Source of the DNA: an uncultured beta proteobacterium
GTDB taxonomy: Bacteria; Pseudomonadota; Gammaproteobacteria; Burkholderiales; SG8-41
Reading direction: 5' to 3'
Length of the DNA: 37,064 bases
NCBI GenBank assembly: GCA_902825845.1
Contig: CADECM010000062.1
Coordinates: forward strand, 1-37,064
Made by a program: the position numbers and the translations under genes. Below the pieces are notes generated by a model. That model ran no database searches, was not told where the DNA came from, and saw only the letters and a list, made by a program, of their open reading frames with translations. Below, one piece after another: positions 1-8,906 of the stretch. Numbering within the stretch: the first letter of the stretch is position 1; every line of letters begins with the position of its first letter.

Positions 1-335
1 ATACGCATCACGGCGCGGTGAAATTCCCCCAGGGGGCGACGCTGCTCGCGATGACCATGCGGTGATGATGCGGCGTGTGCGGCGAGCCGCCTGCTTTACC
101 GGCGCGACAGCGAGCGCAGTACGCACTCCTCGTCAGACGGACGATACGCTCCCCGCAACGCCCCGCACGCCATGAGTTGCGCCTTGCCCTGCGTCCCCAA
201 ATCCGCAGGCGCCACCCCGACCAACTGCCGTTTTCAGGGTCACTGGCCTAAGCCGTCTGTCGGCTTGATGATGAGTATCGAACGCTTGGCCACGTCCGAT
301 CCAATCAGATCAAAAGCGCAGGAACAAAATCCCTG
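1..335. other. Left-edge stretch without a confident gene
   Basis: No convincing gene is visible here. One plus-strand frame is open from the window edge to a TGA at 63-65 (about 20 codons) and could be the C-terminal tail of a gene cut by the edge, but it is too short to identify. A 6-bp inverted repeat with a 5-nt loop (arms AAGCCG at 250-255 and CGGCTT at 261-266) lies about 70 nt beyond the stop of the minus-strand gamma-glutamyltransferase. It could be a weak hairpin terminator, but there is no T-tract. Confidence 0.4.
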
Positions 336-1940
336 CTACCAGGCGTAGGCAACACCCGCGCCGCCGCGTGGATCGGCGCCGCCGCGCATGCGCCCGCCGA
401 GGGTCGATATGACATGCGCGCGCGACATGATGGGCTCAAAGCTGTGCGGGCTATGCAGCACGTTGTGGCCCATCGCGCGTAACTCATTAACGATCGACAA
501 CTGTAGGGTGGCTTCGGCGTGGATGCCCTTGCCTTCGCAATGGATGCGCGGCACGGTGACCGCTTCGACCGGCGACATGCCAAAGTCAATCACATTGAGG
601 ATCGCCTGCAGCGTAGCGCTAATGATTACGCTGCCGCCCGGCGCACCCGCCACCAAAACCGGTTTGCCGTCTTTGAGCAGCATCGTCGGCACCATGCCGG
701 TGGTGCGCGCCTTGCCGGGCGCCATCGAGTTCTTGCGTCCCGGGAACGGATCGAACAGTTTCATCGAATTGTTGTAATTAAAACCCAAACCCGGTGACAC
801 CACGCCGGCAGCCGTGCCCAGCGTGTGCGTCAAGGATACCGCGTTGCCGTGCTCGTCGAAGGTACACAAATGCGTGGTGCATCCGGGCGGCGCTTGTTTT
901 TCGTCGCCGAGAAAATCCCCGCGCTTGATGCGTTCAGCCCAGTAGGCCGCACGCTCTTTTGAAATCAGCATGGCGGTGGGTACGTCAGCGAAATGCGAGT
1001 CGCCCAGGTACTCGTTGCGATCGACATGGGCCGCGGCCATCGCGCGCGCCACCAGATCGATGTGCCGTGCCGACGAGTGCCCGAGACTCGCCAGATCAAA
1101 GTGCTCCAGTATCTGCAGCATAGCAATGAGCGTGGCGCCGCTGCCCGGCGGCGGGTTGGAACGCACGGTGTAGCCGCGGTAGCTGCCTTCCAGCGGCGCG
1201 TAGGTCTCGGGTTTGACGCTCGCGATGTCTTCGCGCGTTACATAAGAACCGTTGGCCGCGAGGTCGGCGGCAATTTCGTCGCCGAGCTTGCCGTGGTGAA
1301 ATTCGCGCCAGCCGCCGCGCGCCAGGCGTTCGAGCGTACGCGCATAATCCGGCAGCCGCATCACTTCGCCCACTTCGTAAAAGCGGCCTTCGGGATGGAG
1401 AAAAACCCGCGCGCACTCCGCGGTTTTGCGGATGCGGGTCATGCCATCGGGTATGCCCGGCTGGCGGTAACGCGCCCACACGCCCGCCGAATGCGGGGTG
1501 ATGACGATGCCCTCCTCGGCCTGCACGATGGCAGGTGCTATGAGTTCGGCCCACGGCAGCGTGCAATGCTGATCGTGAAAAGTGCCGAACCCCGCCGGTG
1601 TCGCCGGCGTCATGATCGAGGTGTAGCCGATCTCACTGCGATAGTCGTCAAACAGGCTGTAGCCGGAAATCTCAGTGCGGCCTTTGCAGTCTTTGGCCCA
1701 CATATCCGGACGCACCTTGCTGCCCGCGCGATTGTAGAAATCCACCATGCCGCTGCGGCCGGTGTCGGCGCGGAAGTAGTGCAGCGTGCCCATGCCGCCG
1801 ATTCCGCACATGAACGGGTCATTGACCATCTGCGAAAACGCGGTCGCGACCGCGGCATCGAACGCATTGCCGCCTTTGGCGAGCATGGCGGCACCGACAT
1901 CAGCGGCACGCGGCTGGGGACAAACGACGACGCCTTTCAT
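336..1940 (-). CDS. ggt: Gamma-glutamyltransferase family protein
   Basis: This is a 534-residue Ntn-hydrolase of the gamma-glutamyltranspeptidase family. The family transfers or hydrolyses gamma-glutamyl groups from glutathione and related amides after self-cleavage at a threonine. The expected nucleophile is Thr355 in a TTH motif, which begins the small subunit. Other family blocks are PPGSGA upstream of it, GAPGGS downstream, and a C-terminal GGADPRGG. The frame stays open further upstream, but I chose ATG at 1940 because it has a GAGGAG ribosome site about 9 nt ahead and the conserved fold begins directly after it. Most bacterial Ggt proteins are exported, yet this start gives no signal peptide, so a cytoplasmic location is inferred. 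It diverges from the FAD oxidase operon. Family identity is secure; the physiological substrate is not. Confidence 0.93.
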   Translation of the reverse strand: MKGVVVCPQPRAADVGAAMLAKGGNAFDAAVATAFSQMVNDPFMCGIGGMGTLHYFRADTGRSGMVDFYNRAGSKVRPDMWAKDCKGRTEISGYSLFDDYRSEIGYTSIMTPATPAGFGTFHDQHCTLPWAELIAPAIVQAEEGIVITPHSAGVWARYRQPGIPDGMTRIRKTAECARVFLHPEGRFYEVGEVMRLPDYARTLERLARGGWREFHHGKLGDEIAADLAANGSYVTREDIASVKPETYAPLEGSYRGYTVRSNPPPGSGATLIAMLQILEHFDLASLGHSSARHIDLVARAMAAAHVDRNEYLGDSHFADVPTAMLISKERAAYWAERIKRGDFLGDEKQAPPGCTTHLCTFDEHGNAVSLTHTLGTAAGVVSPGLGFNYNNSMKLFDPFPGRKNSMAPGKARTTGMVPTMLLKDGKPVLVAGAPGGSVIISATLQAILNVIDFGMSPVEAVTVPRIHCEGKGIHAEATLQLSIVNELRAMGHNVLHSPHSFEPIMSRAHVISTLGGRMRGGADPRGGAGVAYAW

Positions 1941-2340
1941 GGTGTTGAACTCCTCATCGACAAGTTGGGTGAATTCCTGTTGCGGCGGTTCCAGAGTATG
2001 ACAATCGTTCAGCGGGCTGCTCACTTTGCAATTGTCGAGCGGCAACAGATGGTCGCGATGCGAGAGGGTTGTTTGGCCCAGGCGAGCGCGAAGCGCCACA
2101 TGTTAAATCAAAAAACCGAAGACGGCTTGCGATGGCCGGATTCTGCGAACCGAACGGGCGGCGATACCAAGCCGTTCGATTGACCTCTTCAAGCGGCGGC
2201 GATACATTGAGACTGATGTGGCGCACACGAAAATTGTATCCTCGGGGACTGATGTCGAGGTCAGTGAGTTCGTCAGCTCTTCCCGGACATGATTATGGGG
2301 AGCGCGACGAAGTGGTCCACGAAACGAGAGGCAACACCGC
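1941..2340. other. Divergent intergenic region, ggt / FAD oxidase
   Basis: This 400-bp gap separates two divergent genes and must hold the control regions of both. It contains a candidate plus-strand promoter at 2180-2208 (listed separately). It also contains a short minus-strand hairpin at 2113-2128 (arms pair AAGCCG with CGGTTT), followed on that strand by T residues, which resembles a small attenuator or terminator ahead of ggt. No gene is supported inside it. Confidence 0.5.
2180..2208 (+). promoter_or_regulatory. Candidate sigma-70 promoter for the FAD oxidase operon
   Basis: TTGACC (2180-2185) and TACATT (2203-2208) are separated by exactly 17 nt. They match the -35 consensus at 5 of 6 and the -10 consensus at 4 of 6 positions. 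Transcription would start near 2215, leaving a leader of about 125 nt. Prediction by eye only. Confidence 0.35.
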
Positions 2341-3645
2341 ATGATCCGCAACGAGCCTTACTGGTGGCAGGCGGCGCCGCTGCAAACGCTGCCGCGGCAG
2401 ACGCTCGCTTCGCGCTCGGACGTCGTCATCGTCGGCGCCGGCTACACGGGTCTCTCGGCAGGGCTGACGCTGGCGCGGGCCGGCCGCAGCGTGCAGATCT
2501 TCGACCGCATGAAGCCCGGCGAGGGTGCGTCTACCCGCAATGGCGGCATCGCCAGCGGTAATCTGCGCCCGGGGCACGCGCAGCTCGCAAAGAGGTTTGG
2601 ACTGGAGCACGCCGACCGCATCCTCGCCGAGGGCAAGCTCGCGCGGGAGGATCTGGCACAGTTCATCGCGGCCGAGGGTATCCAATGCGATTTCAAGATC
2701 ACTGGCCGCTTCTCCGGCGCATCTAAGGCAGCGGACTACGAGGCGCTCGCACGCGAATCCGACCTCCTCAGAAAATCGCTCGGCATCGAGTCTTTTGTAG
2801 TGCCGAAGACTGAGCAGCGCGCCCACCTTGGCAGTGACTTCTACCAGGGCGGCATGGTGCGCACGGATATCGGCGGGCTGCACCCGGCGAAGTTTCATGC
2901 CGGCATGCTCGCGCGGACCTTGGCCGCCGGCGCCATCATTCACGGCGAGACGGGCGTGACCGGGGTGCGCCGCGATGGTGACGGCTACGAGGTCAAAACC
3001 GTGCGTGGCATCGTCAAGGCGCGCCACGTCATACTCGGCACCAACGGCTACACCGACAAGGTTGATCCCTGGTTGCGGCGGCGTATGGTGCCGGTGCGCA
3101 GCCGCATCATCGCCACCGCACCGCTGTCGGACAACCTCATGCGGACGTTGATGCCGAAGCGTTACATGCTCTCCGAGACGCGCAAACTGCACTACTACTA
3201 CCGGCCTTCGCCGGATGGGCAGCGCATCCTGTTCGGTGGCCGCGACGGGACCATCGCAGGCGATCCGGACTGGCCGACCGCAAGCCTGCGCCGTGCGCTG
3301 ATCGACATCTTTCCGGAGATCAAAGACGTCGAGATCACCCATAGCTGGTTTGGCCACGTGGCCATGAACCGGGACATGATGCCGCGTGTGTTCACGCGCT
3401 CGGGTGTGCGTTATGCGGCTGGTTACTGCGGTTCCGGCGTGGTCTGGGCGCGCTGGGCGGGTCAGAAGGCGGCGCTGCAGGTGCTGGGCGAGGACGCCGG
3501 CCGCTGCGCGCTCGACTTCCGGCCGCCGCCTGCCGTGCCGTTCTACACCGGCACGCCATACTTCATGCCCGCGGTCTTCGCCTGGCTGACGCTGCAGGAC
3601 CGCCTCAATCATCCACACCGATCGAAACAGGCTGGGACACCATGA
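2341..3645 (+). CDS. FAD-dependent amine/amino-acid oxidase (DadA/PuuB-like)
   Basis: This 434-residue flavoprotein belongs to the D-amino acid oxidase (DAO) superfamily. It most resembles the gamma-glutamylputrescine oxidase/sarcosine oxidase-like branch, which oxidises amines to imines with FAD. The Rossmann dinucleotide motif GAGYTG is at residues 32-37, with the acidic residue that ends the second strand at Asp55. The following STRNGG segment (about 64-69) is typical of PuuB-like proteins, and a C-terminal GYCGSGV block matches the FAD-domain end. The N-terminal NEPYWW stretch also fits that subfamily. ATG at 2341 has a GAGAGG ribosome site about 9 nt upstream. Its stop overlaps the next start (ATGA), so it is coupled to the TctC gene. 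Its proximity to ggt suggests gamma-glutamyl or amine catabolism, which is inference. Confidence 0.88.
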   Translation: MIRNEPYWWQAAPLQTLPRQTLASRSDVVIVGAGYTGLSAGLTLARAGRSVQIFDRMKPGEGASTRNGGIASGNLRPGHAQLAKRFGLEHADRILAEGKLAREDLAQFIAAEGIQCDFKITGRFSGASKAADYEALARESDLLRKSLGIESFVVPKTEQRAHLGSDFYQGGMVRTDIGGLHPAKFHAGMLARTLAAGAIIHGETGVTGVRRDGDGYEVKTVRGIVKARHVILGTNGYTDKVDPWLRRRMVPVRSRIIATAPLSDNLMRTLMPKRYMLSETRKLHYYYRPSPDGQRILFGGRDGTIAGDPDWPTASLRRALIDIFPEIKDVEITHSWFGHVAMNRDMMPRVFTRSGVRYAAGYCGSGVVWARWAGQKAALQVLGEDAGRCALDFRPPPAVPFYTGTPYFMPAVFAWLTLQDRLNHPHRSKQAGTP

Positions 3646-4649
3646 GACAAAATTCATGTGGCAACGCGCCAATGCAAGCCGGCCGGGCGCAGAGGCTACG
3701 CGCCATGACGATACTGCTTGCGAGCCTCGTGCCCTGCGCATCGTTCGCGCAAGGCTATCCGTCCAAACCGGTGCGCTTCATCGTGCGCGCGCCGCCTGGC
3801 GGAACCGACGACCTGATTGCGCGCCTGATGCAACCCGCGCTGAGCAAGGTACTCGGCCAGTCGGTCGTGATCGACTACCGGCCCGGTGCGGGAGGCCTCG
3901 TCGCATGGGAATACCTTTCCAAGCAACCCGCGGACGGCTACACCATGCTGCTTGCGGCCTCCGGCCTGGCGGCGATCAAATCGCTCAGGCGCGATGCCAC
4001 GCTGGACCCTTTCCGTGATATCGCGTGGGTGTCGCAAGTCACGCAGTTCATGCTCGTGATTCTGTCGCATCCAACGCTGCCCGCGAAGAACATTGGCGAA
4101 CTGATCGCGCTGGCGAGGAAGCGTCCCGGCGAGTTGAGCTACGGGTCGTCGGGTATTGCAGCCACACCACATCTGAACGGGGAATACTTTAAGTCCGCCG
4201 CCAGGATCAATATCAATCACGTGCCGTACAAGGGTGCGGGGCCGATGTACCTCGATCTCTTCGCGGGCCGCGTAGAACTGGGCATCGCCGTGCTGGGTGC
4301 GGCACAGCCGCATATTCGAAGCGGCAAGGTGCGCGCACTCGGCGTGAGCGGCGCGAGACGTTCCGGCCAGATGCCCGAGATCCCGACCATCGGCGAAACG
4401 GTGCCGGGTTACGTCTTCGAGCCCTTTTACGCCATTGTGATGGCGGCCGGGACACCGCGCGAGCTCCAAAATGCGATGGCGGACGCGCTTGCCAAGGCGA
4501 TGGCCGGGCCGGAGTTCAGCGCGCAGTTCCAAAAATTGATCGGCTCACCGGTGATCGTCAATCGGCCCGAGCAAATGGTGGAGACGGCGAAGAAGGAAGC
4601 GGCGCTCATCGAGCGCATCGTCAAGACCGCAGGCATCAAACTCGACTGA
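3642..4649 (+). CDS. TctC/Bug-family periplasmic substrate-binding protein
   Basis: This 335-residue exported binding protein of the tripartite tricarboxylate/Bug family captures small carboxylates or amides in the periplasm. A hydrophobic stretch ends in SFA before QGYPSKP, the usual signal-peptidase site and mature N-terminus of the family. The first ligand loop (PPGGTDD) and the RPGAGG block are present. The annotated ATG overlaps the upstream stop as ATGA. Internal ATGs at codons 11 and 22 would give a shorter, more ordinary signal peptide, so the exact start is uncertain. The gene is second in a three-gene operon between the FAD oxidase and the MlrC-like peptidase, so its ligand may be the substrate of those enzymes. 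No TctA/TctB permease lies in the window. Confidence 0.92.
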   Translation: MRQNSCGNAPMQAGRAQRLRAMTILLASLVPCASFAQGYPSKPVRFIVRAPPGGTDDLIARLMQPALSKVLGQSVVIDYRPGAGGLVAWEYLSKQPADGYTMLLAASGLAAIKSLRRDATLDPFRDIAWVSQVTQFMLVILSHPTLPAKNIGELIALARKRPGELSYGSSGIAATPHLNGEYFKSAARININHVPYKGAGPMYLDLFAGRVELGIAVLGAAQPHIRSGKVRALGVSGARRSGQMPEIPTIGETVPGYVFEPFYAIVMAAGTPRELQNAMADALAKAMAGPEFSAQFQKLIGSPVIVNRPEQMVETAKKEAALIERIVKTAGIKLD

Positions 4650-4667
4650 CCAAGGAGTGACACACAC

Positions 4668-6173
4668 ATGGCCCGCATCGCCATCGGCGGCTTTCAGCAT
4701 GAAACCAATTGCTTCGTGCCGGTCAAGACGGATTACTCGTACTTCGCCTCGGTCGGCGATCGACCGCCGCTGTGCCGCGGCGACGACGTGTTGCGCAATC
4801 TGCCCGACAAGCAGTTTGCCATGTCGGGCTTTCTCGCCGTGATGAGCGGCAAGCATGATCTGGCCCCGCTGCTGTGGACCAGCGGCGGTGCCGGGGGCTA
4901 CGTCACCAGCGCAGCCTTTGAACGCATTTCAGCCGAGATGATCGGCAGGTTGTCCGAAGCCCTCCCGGTCGACGCGGTGTATCTCGATCTGCATGGCGCG
5001 ATGGTGACAGAAGTATTCGAGGATGGCGAGGGCGAACTCCTGCGCCGCGTGCGAGCGGTTGTCGGCGACAGGATTCCCGTGGTGATCAGCCTCGACTACC
5101 ACGTGAATCTCACTCCGGCGATGGCTGAACTCACCGACGGCGTGGCGGTGTATTACACCTATCCGCACATCGACCGCGATGAGACCGGACGGCGTGCCGC
5201 GCGCATTCTCGAAACGGTGCTTGAGCGCGGGCGGCCGACCGCGCGCGTCTATCGCAAGCTGCCGTTTCTGCTGCCGCTTAACTTCCAGTGCACGCTGGTC
5301 GAACCTTCCGCCAGCATCGTGCGCAAGTCCGCCGAAGGCGAAGGCGGCGATGTTTTGAACCTTTGCTACGGGGCGGGCTTTCCGCCATCCGATTTGGCGG
5401 ACTGCGGGCCGGCCGTAGTCGCCCATGGCTACTCGGCGGAAGAAGTCGAACAGGCCGCGGACTATCTGAACCAGTACGTGCTCGATCTGGAACCGCAGTT
5501 CGCGTCACCTCTGCTCGACCCTGATACGGCCGTGCGTCAGGCCATCGAAATCTCGGCGCGGTCATCGAAGCCGGTGGTCATCGCGGATACGCAGGACAAT
5601 CCGGGATGCGGCGGTACCGGCGACACCACCGGCATGCTCGAAGCCCTGGTGCGCAACAACGCGCAGCAGGCCGGGTTGTGCGTGCTGACCGATGCCAAGG
5701 CCGCGGCAGCAGCGCATGCCGCCGGCGAAGGCGCCACCATCACACTCGATTTGGGCGGCTGCACGCCGCTGCCGGGCGTGCAGCCGTTCCACGGTACATT
5801 CCGTGTCGCGAAACTGTCCAATGGGCGCTTCCTGTGCAAGGGCCCCTGCGTCGGTGGACGTGAAGCAGCTCTTGGTCCAACGGCTTTACTCACGACCGGC
5901 GGTGTCAGCATCGTCGTCGCCAGCAAGCGCATGCAGGCCTACGACCTGGAGATATTCCGTCACCTCGGCTTCGAGCCCACCGCGCAAAAGATTCTTGTGG
6001 TGAAGAGCACCTGCCATTTTCGTGCCGACTTCGAACCGATTGCCGCGCGCGTGCTGGTGGCCGTCGCCCCGGGGGCGCATCTGGTCGATGCGCGCGAGTA
6101 CGCGTACACCAAACTGCGTGCGGGCGTGCGATTGGAACCGCTCGGCCCCGCGTTCGAGCCTGGTCAGCCTTGA
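4668..6173 (+). CDS. M81 family metallopeptidase (MlrC-like)
   Basis: This 501-residue protein of the MlrC/M81 family is named after the enzyme that acts late in microcystin degradation. Most members act on unknown small peptides or amides. The N-terminal domain starts with GGFQHETN (residues 7-14), whose His and Glu are expected zinc ligands. DLHGAM is near residue 107, LDYHVN near 142-147, and YPHIDRDE near 165-172. The C-terminal domain shows DNPGCGGTGD near residue 309. Length and both domains match the family. AAGGAG lies 4652-4657, ideally placed for ATG at 4668, only 18 nt after the TctC stop. It is the last gene of the operon and converges with a minus-strand TctC gene. A hydrolase acting on a compound imported by the upstream binding protein is a reasonable inference. 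Confidence 0.92.
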   Translation: MARIAIGGFQHETNCFVPVKTDYSYFASVGDRPPLCRGDDVLRNLPDKQFAMSGFLAVMSGKHDLAPLLWTSGGAGGYVTSAAFERISAEMIGRLSEALPVDAVYLDLHGAMVTEVFEDGEGELLRRVRAVVGDRIPVVISLDYHVNLTPAMAELTDGVAVYYTYPHIDRDETGRRAARILETVLERGRPTARVYRKLPFLLPLNFQCTLVEPSASIVRKSAEGEGGDVLNLCYGAGFPPSDLADCGPAVVAHGYSAEEVEQAADYLNQYVLDLEPQFASPLLDPDTAVRQAIEISARSSKPVVIADTQDNPGCGGTGDTTGMLEALVRNNAQQAGLCVLTDAKAAAAAHAAGEGATITLDLGGCTPLPGVQPFHGTFRVAKLSNGRFLCKGPCVGGREAALGPTALLTTGGVSIVVASKRMQAYDLEIFRHLGFEPTAQKILVVKSTCHFRADFEPIAARVLVAVAPGAHLVDAREYAYTKLRAGVRLEPLGPAFEPGQP

Positions 6174-6200
6174 GAGGCGGCCGCTGGAAACAGGCGTCGC

Positions 6201-6219
6201 GGCATCTCAGTCAGATGCC
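6201..6219. terminator. Hairpin between convergent genes
   Basis: A perfect 7-bp inverted repeat (GGCATCT / AGATGCC) with a 5-nt loop lies in the 89-bp space between the stops of the MlrC-like gene and the minus-strand TctC gene. Its position suits a bidirectional terminator, but no T-run follows on either strand, so this is tentative. Confidence 0.3.
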
Positions 6220-6262
6220 TGCCAGATGGCTGCAATGCGCGTTGATCGAAACAGGGTTACCC

Positions 6263-7240
6263 TCAATTGATCTTCGCTCCGGAATCCTTGATGGCCTTCG
6301 CCCACTTGGCGGTCTCGGCGACGATGTAGCGGCTAAACGCTTCGCGTGATTCTGCCGCCGGGGCGAAGGCGAGCTGATTGAAAAGCGCTCTGACCTCCGG
6401 GCGCTTGGCCGCCGCGATCAAATCGCGGTCGACTCTATCCAGTACTGCAGTGGGCGTACCTGCCGGCGCAAACACGCCGGTCCAGCCGACCACCTCGAAC
6501 CCCGGATAGCCCGACTCGGTTATGGTCGGTAGTTCCGGCAGAAACGGCGAGCGTGTCGCAGTAGATACCGCCAGTCCGCGCAGCCTGCCGGATTTGACAT
6601 GCGGCAGCACGGACGTCATCGTATCGAACATCATCGGCAGTTCGCCGCTCATCACCTGAGTATTTGCGTCACCGCTGCCGCGAAACGCCACATTGTTTCC
6701 AAGCCGGATGCCCGCCGTGCTCTGAAACATTTCCATGGTCAGGTGGTTGACCGCCCCGCTGCCGAAGGAAGCATAGTTGAGCTGCCCCGGCTTCGATTTG
6801 GCCATGGCGATAAATTCCTTCACCGATTTTGCGGCGAACGACGGGTTCACGACCAGCACCTGCGTGACGGCCACCAGCTTGGTGATCGGTGCAAAATCAC
6901 GCGCCGGATCGTACGGCAGTTTGCGATACAGCCCCGGGTTGATGGCCATGGCGCCGGTACCGTTCATCGTCAGTGTGTAGCCGTCCGGATTCGCCTTCGC
7001 GGCAAGTTCGGTACCCAGGATCGCGGCAGCGCCGGGACGATTTTCGATGATCACCTGCTGGCCCCACGCCTCAGTGAGCTTCTGACCGATGACCCGGGCC
7101 AGCACATCCGTCTGTGTGCCGGCGCCGAATGCCACGATCATGCGTACCGGCTTGGTCGGGTAGGTCTGCGCAATGGCCGGCACGGCGGCGACAGTACTGC
7201 ATGCCAGAATGAGAAATGCAGAATTAATTGTAGTGCTCAT
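6263..7240 (-). CDS. TctC/Bug-family periplasmic substrate-binding protein
   Basis: This 325-residue Bug-type binding protein has a clear signal peptide ending AIA before QTYPTKP. The ligand-loop GAGTQTD and the RPGAAA block replace the more common PGG and RPGAGG versions, so its ligand may differ from that of the neighbours. ATG at 7240 was chosen over one at 7255 and over longer open extensions. It is preceded by an AAAGGG-type ribosome site and gives a compact signal peptide. The gene lies 370 bp downstream of another TctC gene on the same strand and is probably transcribed separately. It has no permease partner nearby. Such orphan receptors are very numerous in Burkholderiales. Confidence 0.9.
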   Translation of the reverse strand: MSTTINSAFLILACSTVAAVPAIAQTYPTKPVRMIVAFGAGTQTDVLARVIGQKLTEAWGQQVIIENRPGAAAILGTELAAKANPDGYTLTMNGTGAMAINPGLYRKLPYDPARDFAPITKLVAVTQVLVVNPSFAAKSVKEFIAMAKSKPGQLNYASFGSGAVNHLTMEMFQSTAGIRLGNNVAFRGSGDANTQVMSGELPMMFDTMTSVLPHVKSGRLRGLAVSTATRSPFLPELPTITESGYPGFEVVGWTGVFAPAGTPTAVLDRVDRDLIAAAKRPEVRALFNQLAFAPAAESREAFSRYIVAETAKWAKAIKDSGAKIN

Positions 7241-7610
7241 ATCCAACCCTTTCATCGCCGCCAGCAGTTGATGGCAACGTCGCCAAATCAATCGACACAC
7301 GCCTTTTTTTGAAACCGAAAATACAAGGTGGCGCGCTACACGCCGGCAAGTATACCCGTCTGAAACCTTCCGACGCTGCGAATCCTGTGGTGATCCCACA
7401 TAAACATGTGGGCATCGATAGAATTCCTGTGCATCAATCGGCGGGCATTCGCACGGTGTCGTCGACGCTCAAGTGTCTGCTCCACGCTGCCATGACTGCA
7501 TTTGGCCGCATGAAGGTATGGTGCTGGCCAGATCGCCTGTCGCGCCTGGCGCCAGTGCCTGCCGACAGGCGAGGGTGCTCGCATACCACGCAATCCGTTC
7601 CGTTGGACCG
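7241..7610. other. Intergenic region between two TctC genes
   Basis: This 370-bp gap has no gene-like frame. It presumably holds the promoter of the downstream minus-strand TctC gene; a TATACT-like hexamer is present on the minus strand near 7349-7354 but has no good -35 partner. The clearest structure is the dyad at 7392-7416, listed separately. Confidence 0.4.
7392..7416. promoter_or_regulatory. Inverted repeat, possible operator or hairpin
   Basis: CCCACAT (7395-7401) and ATGTGGG (7406-7412) form a perfect 7-bp dyad around a 4-nt centre. GAT/ATC extends the stem by 3 bp with one bulged base. It lies about 150 bp ahead of the minus-strand TctC start at 7240 and about 195 bp beyond the stop of the gene before it. 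It could be an operator or a transcript hairpin. Confidence 0.35.
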
Positions 7611-8639
7611 CTACTCCACCCGGATCGCCGCCGCCTTGACCAGCTTGATGTTCCCGGCAACCTCGCTGCGGATGAATTCCCCGAAGGCCTCCGGCGTGCT
7701 GGTTGCCGGTTCCAGGCCCTGATTCATGAACGTTGTTTTCATGTCCGGCGCATTGACGATTTTCACGATGGCGCCGTTCAATTTGCTGATGATGTCGCGC
7801 GGCACGGCGGCGGGCGCCAGCACGCCGTACCAGCCCGAGCGGTCATAGCCGGTGACGCCGGATTCGTGCAGCGTCGGCATGTCGGGCGCGAGCGGGGTGC
7901 GCTCCCGCGTGGTGACGGCCAGCGCGCGCACCCGCCCGGCATTGCGCAGCGGCAAGGATGACGGAATGCTGGCGAAGATGATGTCCACCTCGCCGCCGGC
8001 CACGCCGGTCATGCCTTCGACGATGCCTTTGTAGGGCACATGCACGGTGCTGACCTTCGCCAGCGCGTTGAACAGTTCGGCGGCCATGTGTGCGGAGCTG
8101 CCCACGCCCGAGGTGGCGTAATTGAGCTTGCCGGGATTTTTGCGTACCAGTGCCACGAACTCGCGCGCGCTGCGCGCCGGCACCGACGGATGCACCACCA
8201 GAAACCACGGCCCGTTCACCACGCGCGCCACCGGCGCGAAGTCGCGCATCAGGTCGTAGGGCATCTTGCGGCGCACTGCCGGCTGCACCGCGTCCGCTGC
8301 CGGCATCAGCAGCAGCGTGTAACCGTCCGGCGGCGACTTGGCCGCGGCATCGGTGCCCAGCATGCCGCCGGCGCCGGGGCGGTTTTCGATGTAGAACTGC
8401 TGGCCCAGCGCGTCGGCCAGTTTCGGCGCGAGCGCCCGTGCCGTAATGTCGGCTGCGCCGCCGGGCGCGAAGCCCACCATGAATTTGACGGGCTTGACGG
8501 GATAGGCTTGCGCGAAGCATGGTACGGCGCTCAGCGCGAGTTGGCTCAGCAGCGCTGCCATTCCGGCGAGGGGTGCAAGCCGCACGGTTGGCCGCGCCGC
8601 GCGCGCCGATGGTGAACACATAACGTTGAACTGCTGCAA
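7611..8639 (-). CDS. TctC/Bug-family periplasmic substrate-binding protein
   Basis: This 342-residue Bug-family receptor has signal-peptide end CFA before QAYPVKP, ligand loop PGGAAD and the block NRPGAGG. The start is arguable. TTG at 8639 has a GAGG ribosome site about 9 nt upstream, whereas the first ATG at 8621 has none in range; I kept TTG. The gene is divergent from the thiamine-diphosphate enzyme across a 267-bp, partly AT-rich spacer. Shared control and supply of that enzyme's substrate are therefore plausible but inferred. No TctA/TctB genes are present. Confidence 0.9.
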   Translation of the reverse strand: MQQFNVMCSPSARAARPTVRLAPLAGMAALLSQLALSAVPCFAQAYPVKPVKFMVGFAPGGAADITARALAPKLADALGQQFYIENRPGAGGMLGTDAAAKSPPDGYTLLLMPAADAVQPAVRRKMPYDLMRDFAPVARVVNGPWFLVVHPSVPARSAREFVALVRKNPGKLNYATSGVGSSAHMAAELFNALAKVSTVHVPYKGIVEGMTGVAGGEVDIIFASIPSSLPLRNAGRVRALAVTTRERTPLAPDMPTLHESGVTGYDRSGWYGVLAPAAVPRDIISKLNGAIVKIVNAPDMKTTFMNQGLEPATSTPEAFGEFIRSEVAGNIKLVKAAAIRVE

Positions 8640-8906
8640 TTTTGTTGTCCTCGATGCTGGCCATCAAGCATTCATGCCTTGAATGCGGCTGACCATGGCA
8701 TTAAAATAATTAAATAAAATCAATAAGTTACATATAAGTAGCCAAGCGGCCGTACAAGGCCGTCGCGCGGTTGTATTGCGCAAACTCGTTTGTTAGCATC
8801 GATTGCGCATCGGCACACAGCAGCGTTTCACGCCACGTTCCCGATGACTTTCGTCGCGCTAAAGCACGCGCGCATACTGCTTTGAACACGCTACTGGAGT
8901 CAATCG
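8640..8906. promoter_or_regulatory. Divergent control region with AT-rich block
   Basis: The spacer between a TctC gene and the TPP enzyme contains a strongly AT-rich stretch at about 8700-8740, in contrast to its GC-rich surroundings. A 16-bp word at 8715-8730 recurs almost exactly at 32621-32636. A possible plus-strand promoter is TTGTAT (8771-8776), a 17-nt spacer and TAGCAT (8794-8799), a modest match. A GGAG ribosome site precedes the ATG at 8907. Confidence 0.4.

Noticed and set aside
2293..3741. Minus-strand open frame of 482 codons across the FAD oxidase
   Set aside because: No ribosome site or domain; antisense to a well-supported flavoprotein.
8700..8760. AT-rich block considered as a replication origin or attachment site
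   Set aside because: No repeated origin boxes, no flanking duplication and no integrase or initiator gene nearby.
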